Source: Aquabacterium sp. OR-4 (GTDB lineage Bacteria; Pseudomonadota; Gammaproteobacteria; Burkholderiales; Burkholderiaceae_C). Taken from it: DNA of 64,000 bases. Numbering within the stretch: position 1 is the first letter of the stretch; every line of letters starts with the position of its first letter. Under the pieces are notes generated by a model that was not told the origin of the DNA, ran no database searches, and saw only the letters and a list, made by a program, of their open reading frames with translations. The translations under genes were made by a program, and so were the position numbers. The DNA is taken from assembly GCF_025290835.2 (NCBI RefSeq), contig NZ_JAOCQD020000001.1:2108001-2172000 (forward strand), written 5' to 3'. Below, piece after piece: positions 1-8,434 of this stretch.

Positions 1-403
1 TGGTGGACCCGACGTGCGACTCGCAGAGTTCGAGCGGCAGTCCATCGGGATCAGCGAAGAACGTGAAGCGCCGACTGGTGTATTCATCGACGCGTACGGG
101 CTCGACCGCAACCCCTTTCGACTCGAGCCAGGCCTTGGCATGCGCCACGTCGTCGACGGCAAACGCCAGGTGCCGCAGCCCCTGCGCCTCCGGGCGCGAT
201 GGGCGTGGGGGTGGGGACGGGAACGAAAACAATTCGATCTGGCTGCCATCCGGCATGGCCAGATCGAGCTTGTGCGATTGGCGTTCCACGCGGTGTTGCT
301 CGGCCACCACGCGCAAGCCCAGCAGGTTCACGTAGAAGGCCTTCGACCGCTCGATATCCGAGCAGATGATGGCGACATGGTGGATACGGCAGAGCTGGAG
401 CAT
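1..403 (-). CDS. VOC-family (glyoxalase/bleomycin-resistance fold) protein, YaeR-like, 3' end outside window
   Basis: Read on the minus strand from the ATG at 403, the frame is open to the window edge and gives about 134 residues beginning MLQLCRIHHVAIICSDIERS. The family signature is clear: a His early in the first beta-alpha-beta unit (IHHVAII), ELFSFP in the middle, GLRHLAFAVDD at the start of the second unit and FFADPDGLPLELCE near the end, closely matching E. coli YaeR (129 residues), a small metal-binding VOC protein of unproven reaction. Length suggests only a few C-terminal residues are missing. The start lies 9 bases after the stop of the yellow-family gene, so the two are probably co-transcribed. 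The substrate cannot be told from sequence. Confidence 0.85.
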   Translation of the reverse strand, partial: MLQLCRIHHVAIICSDIERSKAFYVNLLGLRVVAEQHRVERQSHKLDLAMPDGSQIELFSFPSPPPRPSRPEAQGLRHLAFAVDDVAHAKAWLESKGVAVEPVRVDEYTSRRFTFFADPDGLPLELCESHVGST

Positions 404-412
404 GGCGTTCTG

Positions 413-1669
413 TCAGTTCACAGGATTGCCCGCCCTGCCAAGAGCGGTCTGTTTGCTTCCAAGGCGGATGCGCATGATGCGGAAGTTGGGCTCGGCCTTG
501 TCGAAGTCCATGCGGCCCGAGAAGGCATGGTTGAGGTGGTTGGTCGAGACCCAGAGCGCGCCTTCATGGTCGAACGCCATCGTATCGGGCCAGATCCACT
601 CGGGGCCTTCGGCCACCGTGCTCACGGCCAGGCTGCGGGGGTCGATGCGCTGCACACGGCTCAGCGTCACGTTGGTGGCGTAGACGGCGCCATCACGACC
701 TACCGCGATGCCGTCCGAGCCACCGCCGATCCGGATCGGGCCCGTGACCCGCTTGGCGATATCAGCGTCGCGCAGCGCGCCATCGAGCAGGTGCCGGGTC
801 TCGACACGGTAGACCGCATCGCCCGTGGTGATCGACCAGTACAGGCGCTGGCCGTCCGGACTGAGCGCGATGCCGTTGACGCCGACCTTGAGCGCCACGC
901 CGGGGAGGGCCGGCTCGCCATTGACCTGCAACGGGCGCTCCGGGTCGTCGCCCGTCAGCGGCGAGCGGTCGAGCACGCGGCGGGCGGCGCCGGTCTTCAG
1001 GTCCAGCACGATGATGCCGCCAGCGACGCCGCCTTCGGCGCGGCTGCCGCTGTCGCTGAGGTAGGCCACCTGACGGCGCTCATCCAGGGCGATGTCGTTC
1101 AGGAAGCTCGTGGCGGGATCGGCCACGGCATCGGGCAGCGCAAAGCGCCGCAGTTCGCGGCCGCTGTCGAGGTCGAACACCACCACCTTCTGGCCACCCG
1201 CCGCGGCGCGCGTCTCGCCGCCGGTGTAGCCCATGTCCAGCGCCCAGAGGCGGTTGTGGCTGTCGATGGTGAAGCCGAGCACGCTGCGCAAGCCTTCGGG
1301 CCGGGTGGCGTCGTTGGCCTCCCAGGTCGGGAAAGGCTGCAGCACCGATTGGCCGTTCTTCGTCACCACGAGATTGAGCGTGGCCGGTACGCGCGGGTCC
1401 AAGATGCGGGCCACGCTGGCGAACACACGGCCCCGGCGATCGACCTTGATGCCGTACAGCGGCGCCTTGGTGTAGAGCCGCGCGGCGTTGTAGGCATCGG
1501 CTTGCAATGGGGTGGGGAAGTCCCACTGCGTGCGCGTCCAGGCGTGGCGCACCTCCACGGTGGGCAGGGGCGCGCCGGGTTGCGCCAGCGCGAGGGTCGT
1601 GGCGCTGAGCAGCGCGAACAGGCTGACGGCGCTCCAAGCCGCCGAAGAGGCAAATTGTCGAAGGTTCAT
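413..1669 (-). CDS. Secreted yellow/major royal jelly protein-like beta-propeller protein
   Basis: 418 residues. An N-terminal signal peptide (charged MNLRQ, hydrophobic core, likely cut after ALA-Q near residue 29) predicts export to the periplasm. The body has the repeated blade pattern of the yellow/MRJP and SMP-30-type propellers: YGIKVDRRGRVFASV, GFTIDSHNRLWALDMG, FLNDIALDERRQVAYLSDSG, GVNGIALSPDGQRLYW, GSDGIAVGRDGAVYATN and DTMAFDHEGALWVSTN. Bacterial members are mostly uncharacterised; some propeller relatives are lactonases, but no catalytic metal site can be assigned by eye. It lies 87 bases after the ene-reductase gene and 9 bases before the VOC gene. A 12-base direct repeat (GTCGAAGGTTCA) covers the start codon region and recurs 26 bases upstream. 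Confidence 0.8.
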   Translation of the reverse strand: MNLRQFASSAAWSAVSLFALLSATTLALAQPGAPLPTVEVRHAWTRTQWDFPTPLQADAYNAARLYTKAPLYGIKVDRRGRVFASVARILDPRVPATLNLVVTKNGQSVLQPFPTWEANDATRPEGLRSVLGFTIDSHNRLWALDMGYTGGETRAAAGGQKVVVFDLDSGRELRRFALPDAVADPATSFLNDIALDERRQVAYLSDSGSRAEGGVAGGIIVLDLKTGAARRVLDRSPLTGDDPERPLQVNGEPALPGVALKVGVNGIALSPDGQRLYWSITTGDAVYRVETRHLLDGALRDADIAKRVTGPIRIGGGSDGIAVGRDGAVYATNVTLSRVQRIDPRSLAVSTVAEGPEWIWPDTMAFDHEGALWVSTNHLNHAFSGRMDFDKAEPNFRIMRIRLGSKQTALGRAGNPVN

Positions 1670-1756
1670 GATGGCAGGTTGACGTCGAAGGTTCAGGAGG
1701 GAGGGTTGAGCGCCATCGGGGTGTGGCGATGGCGGCGTGGGTGATGAAGGGAGGGA

Positions 1757-2863
1757 TCACCGGCCAGCGCTGGGGCGGTAGCGCTCGAGCCAGTGGGCAT
1801 AGGGTGGCGGCAGCACCCAGGCGGCCTGGGGTTGGCCGAGCGCCTGCGCCGCGGCATAGGGCCAATGCGGGTTCGCCAGGTGGGCGCGGCCGACGAGCGC
1901 CAGGTCGAGCTGACCCTGGGCGATGGCTGCTTCCGCCACCGCCGGGTCCTCGAAGCCCCAAGCCGACGACACCGGAATGCTCGCCTCGCGGCCGATGCGG
2001 GCCGCCACCGGGCCCAGGAAGCCAGGGCCCCAGGGCACCTGCGCCTTCGGCGTGGAGAAGCCGACGCTGACGCTGAGCAGGTCCAGCCCTTCCGCCTTGA
2101 ACTGGCGGGTCAGCGTGATCGATTCGGCCAAGGTGCGTTCGTCGTCACCGTCGTACTCGATGACACCGAAGCGGGCGGTCAGCGGCAGCCGCTCGGGCCA
2201 GACGCGGCGCACCGCGCGCAGCGTGTCCAGCAAGAAGCGGCTTCGGTTCTCGAGGCTGCCGCCGTAGGAATCGTCACGCGCGTTGGCATGCGTGGAGAAG
2301 AAGCTCTGGCCCAGGTAGCCGTGCGCGAAATGCAGTTCCAGCCATTCGAAGCCGGCATCGCGCGCGCGGCGGGCCGCGGCCACGAAGTCCTGCTGCACGC
2401 GCTGGATGTCGTCCAGGCTCATCGCCCGCGGCACGCGGTCAAGGTGGGCACCGAAGGCGATCGCCGACGGCGAGATCGGCTGCCAGCCGGTGGCGTCACC
2501 CGCGGGAATGTGGTCATCGCCTTCCCAGGGGCGATGGGCGCTGGCCTTGCGGCCCGCGTGCCCGATCTGGATGCCGGGGACGGCACCGGCCTGGCGGATG
2601 GACTGTGCGATGGCCGCCAAGGGCTCGGCCTGGGCGTCGTTCCACAGGCCCAGACAAGCCGGCGTGATCCTGCCTTCGGGCGACACCGCGGTGACCTCGA
2701 CCGTCACCAGCGCGGCACCGCCGCGGGCCAGTGCGGCGTAGTGGGTCTGGTGCCAGTCGTTGGCCAGGCCGTCCTGGGCCATGTACTGGCACATCGGGGG
2801 CACGCCGATGCGGTTGCGCAGGACCACGTCCTTCAAGCGCAGGGGTTCAAAGAGGAATGCCAT
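1757..2863 (-). CDS. xenA: NADH:flavin oxidoreductase / old yellow enzyme, xenobiotic reductase A type
   Basis: 368 residues, full length for the class. FMN-dependent ene-reductase of the YqjM/XenA branch, which reduces activated C=C bonds of enones and nitro compounds with NAD(P)H. Visible signatures are the N-terminal FEPLRLKDVVLRNRI, the redox-tuning cysteine in PPMCQYM (residue about 25), the substrate-binding pair in IQIGHAGRKAS, the active-site stretch ELHFAHGYLGQSF and the C-terminal arginine finger region in HWLERYR. The whole chain resembles Pseudomonas XenA from end to end. The start ATG has only a weak upstream purine stretch. It lies 48 bases downstream of the quinone-reductase gene, so two oxidoreductases probably form one electrophile-detoxification transcript. 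Confidence 0.93.
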   Translation of the reverse strand: MAFLFEPLRLKDVVLRNRIGVPPMCQYMAQDGLANDWHQTHYAALARGGAALVTVEVTAVSPEGRITPACLGLWNDAQAEPLAAIAQSIRQAGAVPGIQIGHAGRKASAHRPWEGDDHIPAGDATGWQPISPSAIAFGAHLDRVPRAMSLDDIQRVQQDFVAAARRARDAGFEWLELHFAHGYLGQSFFSTHANARDDSYGGSLENRSRFLLDTLRAVRRVWPERLPLTARFGVIEYDGDDERTLAESITLTRQFKAEGLDLLSVSVGFSTPKAQVPWGPGFLGPVAARIGREASIPVSSAWGFEDPAVAEAAIAQGQLDLALVGRAHLANPHWPYAAAQALGQPQAAWVLPPPYAHWLERYRPSAGR

Positions 2864-2911
2864 GAAAAATCCAAGTGTTGGTGGGCAGGGGTGGCTGTGT
2901 CGACAGCCTGC

Positions 2912-3892
2912 TCAGAGGCGGATCACCACCTTGCCCTGGTTCAGTCCGGCGCCGGTGTCTCGCAGCGCGTCGGGTGTCTCGGCCAGCGAGATCACACGCG
3001 TCACCTGCGGGTCCAGGCGCCCGTCGGCCACCCACGCGGCCACCGTCTCGCCGGCGCGACCGATGTCGTGCAGGCTCTCGCCGTCCCCGTGCTGGTACGC
3101 AAAGCCCAGGGCTACGTCATGCAGGGAAATGGCCTTGCCCCAGGCCGGCAGATCGGCCTCCTTGGGGCGACCGACCACGCACACCATGGCCCCGTTGTGG
3201 CGCAGCAGCGGCAGCAAGGACGTGGCCGACACTGCCGATACCAGGTCGATCACGGCATCCACACCCCGCCCCTGGGTGAGGGTCATGGCCTGCGCCGCCA
3301 CGTCACCTTGCCGATAGTCGATGACGGCCTCGGCGCCAAGCGCTCGAACGCGCTCGCCCGACCGTGCCGTGGTGCCGATGACGCGCGCACCCTGTTGCCG
3401 GGCCATCTGCACAACATACCCGCCAACACCACCGCCCGCACCCGAAACGAGGACCGTCTGGCCGGGCCGCAGATTCAACTTCAGGTGCACCGCTTGCCAA
3501 GCCGTCAGGCCTGCACACGGGATGGCGGCGGCCCGCTCGAACGACAACGACTCAGGCAAGCGGCTGAGGACGCGCGCATCGACGATGACCTGCTCGGCAA
3601 AGCCGCCCCATCGGTACAGGTTGGTCAGCGCCATCACGCGGTCGCCCAGATTCCAATCATGGACGCCCGGACCGAGCGCGTCGATTTCGCCGGCCGCATC
3701 AATGCCCAGGACATGGGGCAGCGTCAAGCCCGCCCCGCTGCGCGCGAACTTGTGGTCCACCGGGTTGATGCTGGAGGCGCGCACGCGCAGGCGGACTTCG
3801 CCGGGGCCCGGGCTTGGCGTGGGTACGTCGGCCAGCGTCAACGCATGGTCGTCGCCGGGTCTGAGCAGGAGCAGTGCTTTCATGGCGGTCAT
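2912..3892 (-). CDS. Zinc-independent medium-chain dehydrogenase/reductase, NADPH:quinone reductase type
   Basis: 326 residues from the chosen ATG. GroES-like N-terminal half (ADVPTPSPGPGEVRLRVRASSINPVDHK, then GIDAAGEIDALG) and a Rossmann half with the glycine-rich dinucleotide motif VLVSGAGGGVGGYVVQMARQQGARVIGT. The structural and catalytic zinc cysteines of alcohol dehydrogenases are absent, as in quinone oxidoreductases and zeta-crystallins. The frame stays open to an ATG at 3949, but family members begin at the MKALLLL stretch, so I prefer 3892 (or 3883). First gene of the minus-strand redox group; the next gene upstream on this strand, dps, ends 88 bases away with a hairpin between. Confidence 0.87.
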   Translation of the reverse strand: MTAMKALLLLRPGDDHALTLADVPTPSPGPGEVRLRVRASSINPVDHKFARSGAGLTLPHVLGIDAAGEIDALGPGVHDWNLGDRVMALTNLYRWGGFAEQVIVDARVLSRLPESLSFERAAAIPCAGLTAWQAVHLKLNLRPGQTVLVSGAGGGVGGYVVQMARQQGARVIGTTARSGERVRALGAEAVIDYRQGDVAAQAMTLTQGRGVDAVIDLVSAVSATSLLPLLRHNGAMVCVVGRPKEADLPAWGKAISLHDVALGFAYQHGDGESLHDIGRAGETVAAWVADGRLDPQVTRVISLAETPDALRDTGAGLNQGKVVIRL

Positions 3893-3953
3893 CGCTGGTG
3901 TCGGCCTCGGTCCGGCTGGTGACCCGAGGCACGTGGTTGAGTCGATCACCCGA

Positions 3954-3975
3954 GGCTCGGCGCGAACGCCGAGCC
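3954..3975 (-). terminator. Hairpin after dps
   Basis: A perfect 9-base stem GGCTCGGCG/CGCCGAGCC with a CGAA loop starts 6 bases after the dps stop codon. There is no U-tract on the minus strand, so it would be a stable 3' end or a Rho-assisted terminator rather than a textbook intrinsic one. Confidence 0.5.
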
Positions 3976-3980
3976 CGAGT

Positions 3981-4499
3981 TCACGTCTCGAGCAGACTGC
4001 GCAGCATCCACGCGGTCTTCTCGTGGCTGTCCAGGCGCTGGGTCAGCAGGTCTGCGCTGGGCTGGTCACCGGCCTTCTCAACCACGGAGAAGATGCCGCG
4101 CGCGGTGCGGGCCACCGCTTCATGGCCTTGCATCAGGATGCGAACCATCTCGAGCGCCTTGGGCGACTGGCTCGGGGCGTCGGGCACCGAAGTCAGCGCC
4201 TGGAACTGCCCGTAGCTGCCGGGCGCCTTGGCCCCCAGTGCGCGGATTCGCTCAGCGATGGGATCGACGGCATTCCACAACTCGGTGTACTGGGTCTGGA
4301 ACATCGCGTGCAAGCTGCTGAACATCGGACCCGTCACGTTCCAGTGGAAGTTGTGCGTGGTCAGGTAGAGCGTGTACGTGTCCGCCAGAAGCCGTGACAG
4401 GCCTTCTGCGATGGCGACGCGGTCTTGCTCGCTGATGCCGATGCCGGTGCCGGTGCCGATCTGGGGGCTGTGCATCATGGTGGCGTCCTTCGCGCTCAT
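3981..4499 (-). CDS. dps: Dps/ferritin-like DNA-protection protein
   Basis: 172 residues, usual Dps length. The ferritin-like four-helix core is clear: [42 protein letters not shown] carries the ferroxidase His and Asp/Glu positions (HNFHWN, then a [18 protein letters not shown] helix). Dps dodecamers oxidise and store iron and protect DNA during starvation and peroxide stress. The start ATG overlaps the stop of the upstream DJ-1/PfpI gene in an ATGA arrangement, so the two are translationally coupled. The N-terminal tail is glycine/threonine-rich (TGTGIGI) rather than lysine-rich, so direct DNA binding through the tail is uncertain. Confidence 0.94.
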   Translation of the reverse strand: MSAKDATMMHSPQIGTGTGIGISEQDRVAIAEGLSRLLADTYTLYLTTHNFHWNVTGPMFSSLHAMFQTQYTELWNAVDPIAERIRALGAKAPGSYGQFQALTSVPDAPSQSPKALEMVRILMQGHEAVARTARGIFSVVEKAGDQPSADLLTQRLDSHEKTAWMLRSLLET

Positions 4500-5188
4500 G
4501 CTTGCCTCAGCGCCTTGAGCAGCTCTTGCGCCACCAGGTGCGATGACTGCGGGTTCTGGCCCGTGATCAGCTGGCCGTCGCGGACTGCGAACGCTTGCCA
4601 GTTGCCCGCGCCTTCGAAGCGGCCGCCCAGCTCACGCAGGCGCGTCTCCAGCATGAAGGGCACCACCTTCTCCAGACCGACGGCCACCTCCTCGGCATCG
4701 GTGAACGAGTTGACGCGCAGGTCCTTCACGATGGATTGACCATCGGGGCGCTTGGCCGTCACGAGGCCGGCAGCACCGTGGCAGACCGAGGCGATCAGCT
4801 TCTTGGCCGCGAAGGCGCGCTCGACGGCACGGGTCACGCCAGCGTCCACCGGCAGATCCCACATCGTGCCGTGGCCGCCCGGGAAGAAGATGGCGTCGAA
4901 CTGGGCACCGTCGAACTCCGAAGCCTTGGGCGTCGCCGCGATGCGCGCCTGCAGGGCGGTATCAGCCAGGAAGCGCTCGACCACCGGGTCGTTCTGGCCG
5001 ACCGGCTTGATGCTGCCCGGGTCGACGGGCGCGGGGCCACCGGCCGGAGAGGCCAGCGTCACCTCGACGCCGGCATCGGCGAGCGCGTAGTACGGCACCG
5101 CCAGCTCCTCGGCCCACAGGCCGGTGGGCTTGCCGGTGGCACCCATGCGGGCGTTGGAGGTGACGATCATCAGGATGCGGGAAGTCAT
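4496..5188 (-). CDS. DJ-1/PfpI superfamily (type 1 glutamine amidotransferase-like) protein, Hsp31-like
   Basis: 230 residues from the ATG at 5188, chosen because AAAGGA lies six bases upstream and the conserved strand [12 protein letters not shown] follows at once; the frame itself extends 24 codons further. The nucleophile elbow [11 protein letters not shown] supplies the catalytic Cys and His, [14 protein letters not shown] supplies the glutamate, and [13 protein letters not shown] is the oxyanion region. This subgroup includes glyoxalase III/deglycase and chaperone members; the exact activity cannot be fixed from sequence. Coupled to dps by a 4-base overlap and divergent from a LysR gene, which suggests a stress- or carbonyl-responsive pair. 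Confidence 0.88.
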   Translation of the reverse strand: MTSRILMIVTSNARMGATGKPTGLWAEELAVPYYALADAGVEVTLASPAGGPAPVDPGSIKPVGQNDPVVERFLADTALQARIAATPKASEFDGAQFDAIFFPGGHGTMWDLPVDAGVTRAVERAFAAKKLIASVCHGAAGLVTAKRPDGQSIVKDLRVNSFTDAEEVAVGLEKVVPFMLETRLRELGGRFEGAGNWQAFAVRDGQLITGQNPQSSHLVAQELLKALRQA

Positions 5189-5303
5189 GGAGAGTCCTTT
5201 CTTCGGTGAATGCGCCAAGCGGCGCGATGGAAAGAACTGTATTGATTCGTCGCCTGCCAATAAACTGGCGCCATGGAACTATGTTGATTACCTGGATGAA
5301 CAA
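5189..5303. promoter_or_regulatory. Divergent control region between the DJ-1/dps pair and the lysR gene
   Basis: This gap is noticeably more AT-rich than its surroundings (ATTGATT, CAATAAA, ATGTTGATTA) and separates a LysR gene from a divergent operon, the classic arrangement in which the regulator binds between the two genes. No single palindrome stands out, so operator positions are not assigned. Confidence 0.4.
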
Positions 5304-6233
5304 ATGGCACGCACCTTTGAGCCCGTGCAGTTGGGCAGCATCGAACTCTTCTGCAAGGCCGCCGAACTCGGCAGCTTCACCGGCGCTTCTGAGGCGCTGG
5401 GCCTGACACCGGCCTCGGTGAGCCGCTCCATCGGACGGCTCGAAGCGCGGCTGGGCGTGCGGCTGTTCAACCGCACCACGCGCAGCGTGCGGCTCACCGC
5501 GGGTGGCGAGCTCTACCACGCGCAGTGCCAGCAGGCGCTGGAGCAGATCGCCGAGGCCGAGCGCGCCCTCACCGGCCAGCAGGCCGAGCCCAAGGGGCTG
5601 GTGCGCGTGAGCGTGGGCACCGTCTACGGCCACCACCGCGTGGTGCCGGCGCTGCCGGGCTTCATGGCCGCTTACCCCGGCGTGGACATCGAGCTCAATG
5701 TCTCCAACCGCAATGTCGACTTCGTCGAGGACGGCTACGACCTGGCCATCCGCCTGGGTGAGCCACGCGACTCGCGCCTGGTCTCGCGCAAGCTCGAGGA
5801 GGCCACCGTGGGCATCTTCGGCTCACCGACCTACCTGCGGCGCCACGGCAAGCCGAAGACGCTGGACGAACTGCGGCAGCACGACCTGATCCAGTTCGTC
5901 GTGCCCAGCACCGGGCGGCCGATGCCCTGGATCCTGCGCACGCCCGAAGGCGAGGACATCGACTTCAACTTCAAGAGCCGCCAGCGCGTGCACGAGGACG
6001 TACTGGCCGGTGTGGGCTGGGCCGCGGCGGGCGGCGGGCTGTTCCAGATCTACCACTTCGTGGCGCGCGAGGCTGTGAAGGCGGGCCGGCTCGTGGAGTT
6101 GATGCAGGGCCACGGAGGCCGGTCGCGGCCGTTCCATGTGCTGTACCCGCAGAACCGCCACCTCTCGGCGCGGGTGCGGGCCTTCGTGCAGTACCTGGCC
6201 GAGACCGTCGCGCCGTCGGCGCGCCAGGCGTGA
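5304..6233 (+). CDS. LysR-family transcriptional regulator
   Basis: 310 residues from the ATG at 5304, the usual LysR length; the frame extends upstream but conserved sequence begins only at LGSIELFCKAAELGSFTGASEALG. The N-terminal winged helix-turn-helix continues as LTPASVSRSIGRLEARLGVRLFNRTTRSVRLTAGGELY. A substrate-binding-type effector domain follows from about residue 90 (RVSVGTVYGHHRVVPALPGFMAAYPGVDIEL). It is the CrgA/PA-type branch in which many members respond to aldehydes or phenolics. Divergent from the DJ-1/dps pair, its most likely target. The effector is unknown. Confidence 0.92.
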   Translation: MARTFEPVQLGSIELFCKAAELGSFTGASEALGLTPASVSRSIGRLEARLGVRLFNRTTRSVRLTAGGELYHAQCQQALEQIAEAERALTGQQAEPKGLVRVSVGTVYGHHRVVPALPGFMAAYPGVDIELNVSNRNVDFVEDGYDLAIRLGEPRDSRLVSRKLEEATVGIFGSPTYLRRHGKPKTLDELRQHDLIQFVVPSTGRPMPWILRTPEGEDIDFNFKSRQRVHEDVLAGVGWAAAGGGLFQIYHFVAREAVKAGRLVELMQGHGGRSRPFHVLYPQNRHLSARVRAFVQYLAETVAPSARQA

Positions 6234-6793
6234 GTATGAGGCTGCGGCTCTGACACCGCCCATGGCTTGCGGAGCCAGTGCGCCTCGATGAGGGCCAGAC
6301 GCCGATGCGCTGCACGAACTCTTGACGAAGCGCTGCTGGAGTGCCTTTGGCGACCGCTTCAGCCACGGCATCCATCGACGCCCTCGTCCGTCCAGCAGGT
6401 TATGGACGTGGCCCAGCCGCCGTATTGCCATCCGTTCCGTGGGCGTCGCGCAGCATGGGGTCGTCATGCCGAAATGGAGTCATTCGGAACGTCAGGCCGG
6501 TCGACTCGCACGGGTCGAGTCCGGCAGTGGCCCCGCAGTGGCCCCCCCCCTGCAGGAACAATTGTTCAATGTGCCGCCGAGCCAAACGCTCTGCCCTGCT
6601 GCCACCATCGCGGCGCACAAAGCGACGGCCGCGGTTTCCACAGATGCCGAGGTCGATCGAGTAGGCGTTCAATGCCTCGCGCCGCCGCAACCCATACTGC
6701 ACGGTGAAGGTCTCGACGCTCGTTGACGATGCGGCCGCGTCATCAATAGGGGAACTTATCCTATTGATTTTCAACGACTTTTTGTCCCGCCCG
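6234..6793. other. 560-base gap without a supportable gene; possible decayed insertion
   Basis: No frame shows a credible complete protein. The sequence differs in texture from its neighbours: lower GC, a run of nine C at 6542-6550, a repeated CAGTGGCCCC, and an AT-rich perfect inverted repeat near its right end. On the minus strand around 6666-6540 a frame reads AYSIDL followed, partly in a shifted frame, by residues that resemble the first helix-turn-helix of IS630-type transposases. That resemblance is short and needs frameshifts, so I give it as a hint only. Confidence 0.4.
6742..6768. terminator. AT-rich perfect inverted repeat between lysR and guaA
   Basis: ATCAATAGG and CCTATTGAT face each other across 9 bases. 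On the plus strand the second arm is followed by TTTTCAACGACTTTTTG, so it can act as an intrinsic terminator for rightward transcripts approaching guaA. A further CGTTGA...TCAACG pair (6721-6726 and 6771-6776) flanks it. It could also be the terminal repeat of a decayed element. Confidence 0.45.
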
Positions 6794-8401
6794 TCATTCC
6801 CACTCGATGGTGGCCGGCGGCTTGCTGCTCACGTCGTAGGCCACGCGGTTGATGCCGCGCACCTCGTTGATGATGCGCCCGCTCACCTTCTTCAACAGCG
6901 CATACGGCAGCTCGGCCCAGTCGGCGGTCATGAAGTCGCTGGTCTGCACGGCGCGCAGCGACACCACCCATTCGTAGGTGCGGCCGTCGCCCATCACGCC
7001 CACGCTCTTGACCGGCAGAAACACCGTGAAGGCTTGGGATGTGAGCTCGTACCAGCTCTTGCCCGACAGCGGCTCGATGGTCGAGCGCAGTTCCTCGATG
7101 AAGATCGCGTCAGCGCGGCGCAGCAGGTCGGCGTACTCCTTCTTCACCTCGCCCAGGATGCGCACGCCCAGGCCCGGCCCAGGGAACGGATGGCGGTAGA
7201 CCATGTCGTGCGGCAGGCCCAGCGCCACGCCCAGCTCGCGCACCTCGTCCTTGAACAGCTCGCGCAGCGGCTCCAGCAGCTTCAGGCCCAGCTGCTCGGG
7301 CAGGCCACCCACGTTGTGGTGGCTCTTGATGGTGGTGGCCTTCTTGGTCTTGGTGCCGCCGCTTTCCACCACGTCGGGGTAGATGGTGCCCTGGGCCAAA
7401 AAGGTGGCGCCCTGGTGGCCGCCATCGCCGGCCTTGAGCTTGGCCGCCTCGGCCTTGAAGACATCGACAAACAGGCCGCCGATGATCTTGCGCTTCTTCT
7501 CGGGGTCGCTCACGCCGGCCAGCTGGCCGAGAAACAGCTCGGAGGCATCCACGCGGATCACCTTGGCATGCAGGCGGCCGGCAAACATCTCCATCACCAT
7601 GTCGCCCTCGTTCAGGCGCAGCAGGCCGTGATCGACGAACACGCAGGTCAGTTGGTCGCCGATGGCGCGGTGGATCAGCGCCGCGGCCACGCTCGAATCG
7701 ACGCCGCCCGACAGACCCAGGATCACCTCCTCGTCGCCCACCTGCTGGCGGATCTTCTGCACCGCCTCGTCGATGTAGTTGCCCATGATCCAGTCGCCGC
7801 GGCAGCCGGCGATGCCGCGCACAAAGCGCGTCAGCAGCTCGGCGCCCTGCACCGTGTGCGTGACCTCGGGGTGGAACTGCACCGCGTAGTAGCGCCGGCT
7901 CTCGTCGGCCATGCCGGCGATCGGGCAGCTGGGCGTGCTGGCCATCAGCTTGAAGCCCGGCGGCAGCGCGGTCACCTTGTCGCCGTGGCTCATCCACACC
8001 TTGAGCATGCCGTGGCCTTCGGGCGTGCTGAAGTCCTGCAGGCCCTGCAGCAGCTCGGTGTGGCCGTGCGCGCGCACCTCGGCGTAGCCGAACTCGCGGT
8101 GGTCGCTGGCTTCCACCTGGCCGCCCAGCTGCACCGCCATCGTGAACATGCCGTAGCAGATGCCCAGCACCGGCACACCGGCGTCCCACACGGCCTGCGG
8201 CGCGCGCAGCTCGTGGTCCTCGTAGGTGCTGGCATGGCTGCCGCTGAGGATGATGCCCTTGGCGCCATAGCTGCGGATGAACTCGTCCGACACGTCGTTC
8301 GGATGGATCTCGCAATACACCTGGGCTTCGCGCACGCGGCGCGCGATGAGCTGGGTGACCTGCGAGCCGAAATCGAGGATCAGGATCTTGTCGTGTTGCA
8401 T
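6794..8401 (-). CDS. guaA: GMP synthase (glutamine-hydrolysing)
   Basis: 535 residues from the ATG at 8401 (GAGAG 9 bases upstream); E. coli GuaA has 525. Converts XMP, ATP and glutamine to GMP in the last step of guanine nucleotide synthesis. The class I amidotransferase domain comes first, with catalytic Cys82 in GICYGMF and the His-Glu pair in QFHPEVTH. The ATP-pyrophosphatase domain has the PP-loop [15 protein letters not shown], and the C-terminal dimerisation domain ends KPPATIEWE, as usual. It lies 33 bases after an MFS gene that itself follows guaB, so guaB-MFS-guaA is probably one transcript. Confidence 0.98.
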   Translation of the reverse strand: MQHDKILILDFGSQVTQLIARRVREAQVYCEIHPNDVSDEFIRSYGAKGIILSGSHASTYEDHELRAPQAVWDAGVPVLGICYGMFTMAVQLGGQVEASDHREFGYAEVRAHGHTELLQGLQDFSTPEGHGMLKVWMSHGDKVTALPPGFKLMASTPSCPIAGMADESRRYYAVQFHPEVTHTVQGAELLTRFVRGIAGCRGDWIMGNYIDEAVQKIRQQVGDEEVILGLSGGVDSSVAAALIHRAIGDQLTCVFVDHGLLRLNEGDMVMEMFAGRLHAKVIRVDASELFLGQLAGVSDPEKKRKIIGGLFVDVFKAEAAKLKAGDGGHQGATFLAQGTIYPDVVESGGTKTKKATTIKSHHNVGGLPEQLGLKLLEPLRELFKDEVRELGVALGLPHDMVYRHPFPGPGLGVRILGEVKKEYADLLRRADAIFIEELRSTIEPLSGKSWYELTSQAFTVFLPVKSVGVMGDGRTYEWVVSLRAVQTSDFMTADWAELPYALLKKVSGRIINEVRGINRVAYDVSSKPPATIEWE

Positions 8402-8434
8402 GGCAAAGCTCTCAGGCCGCACCGGCGGCCACTT

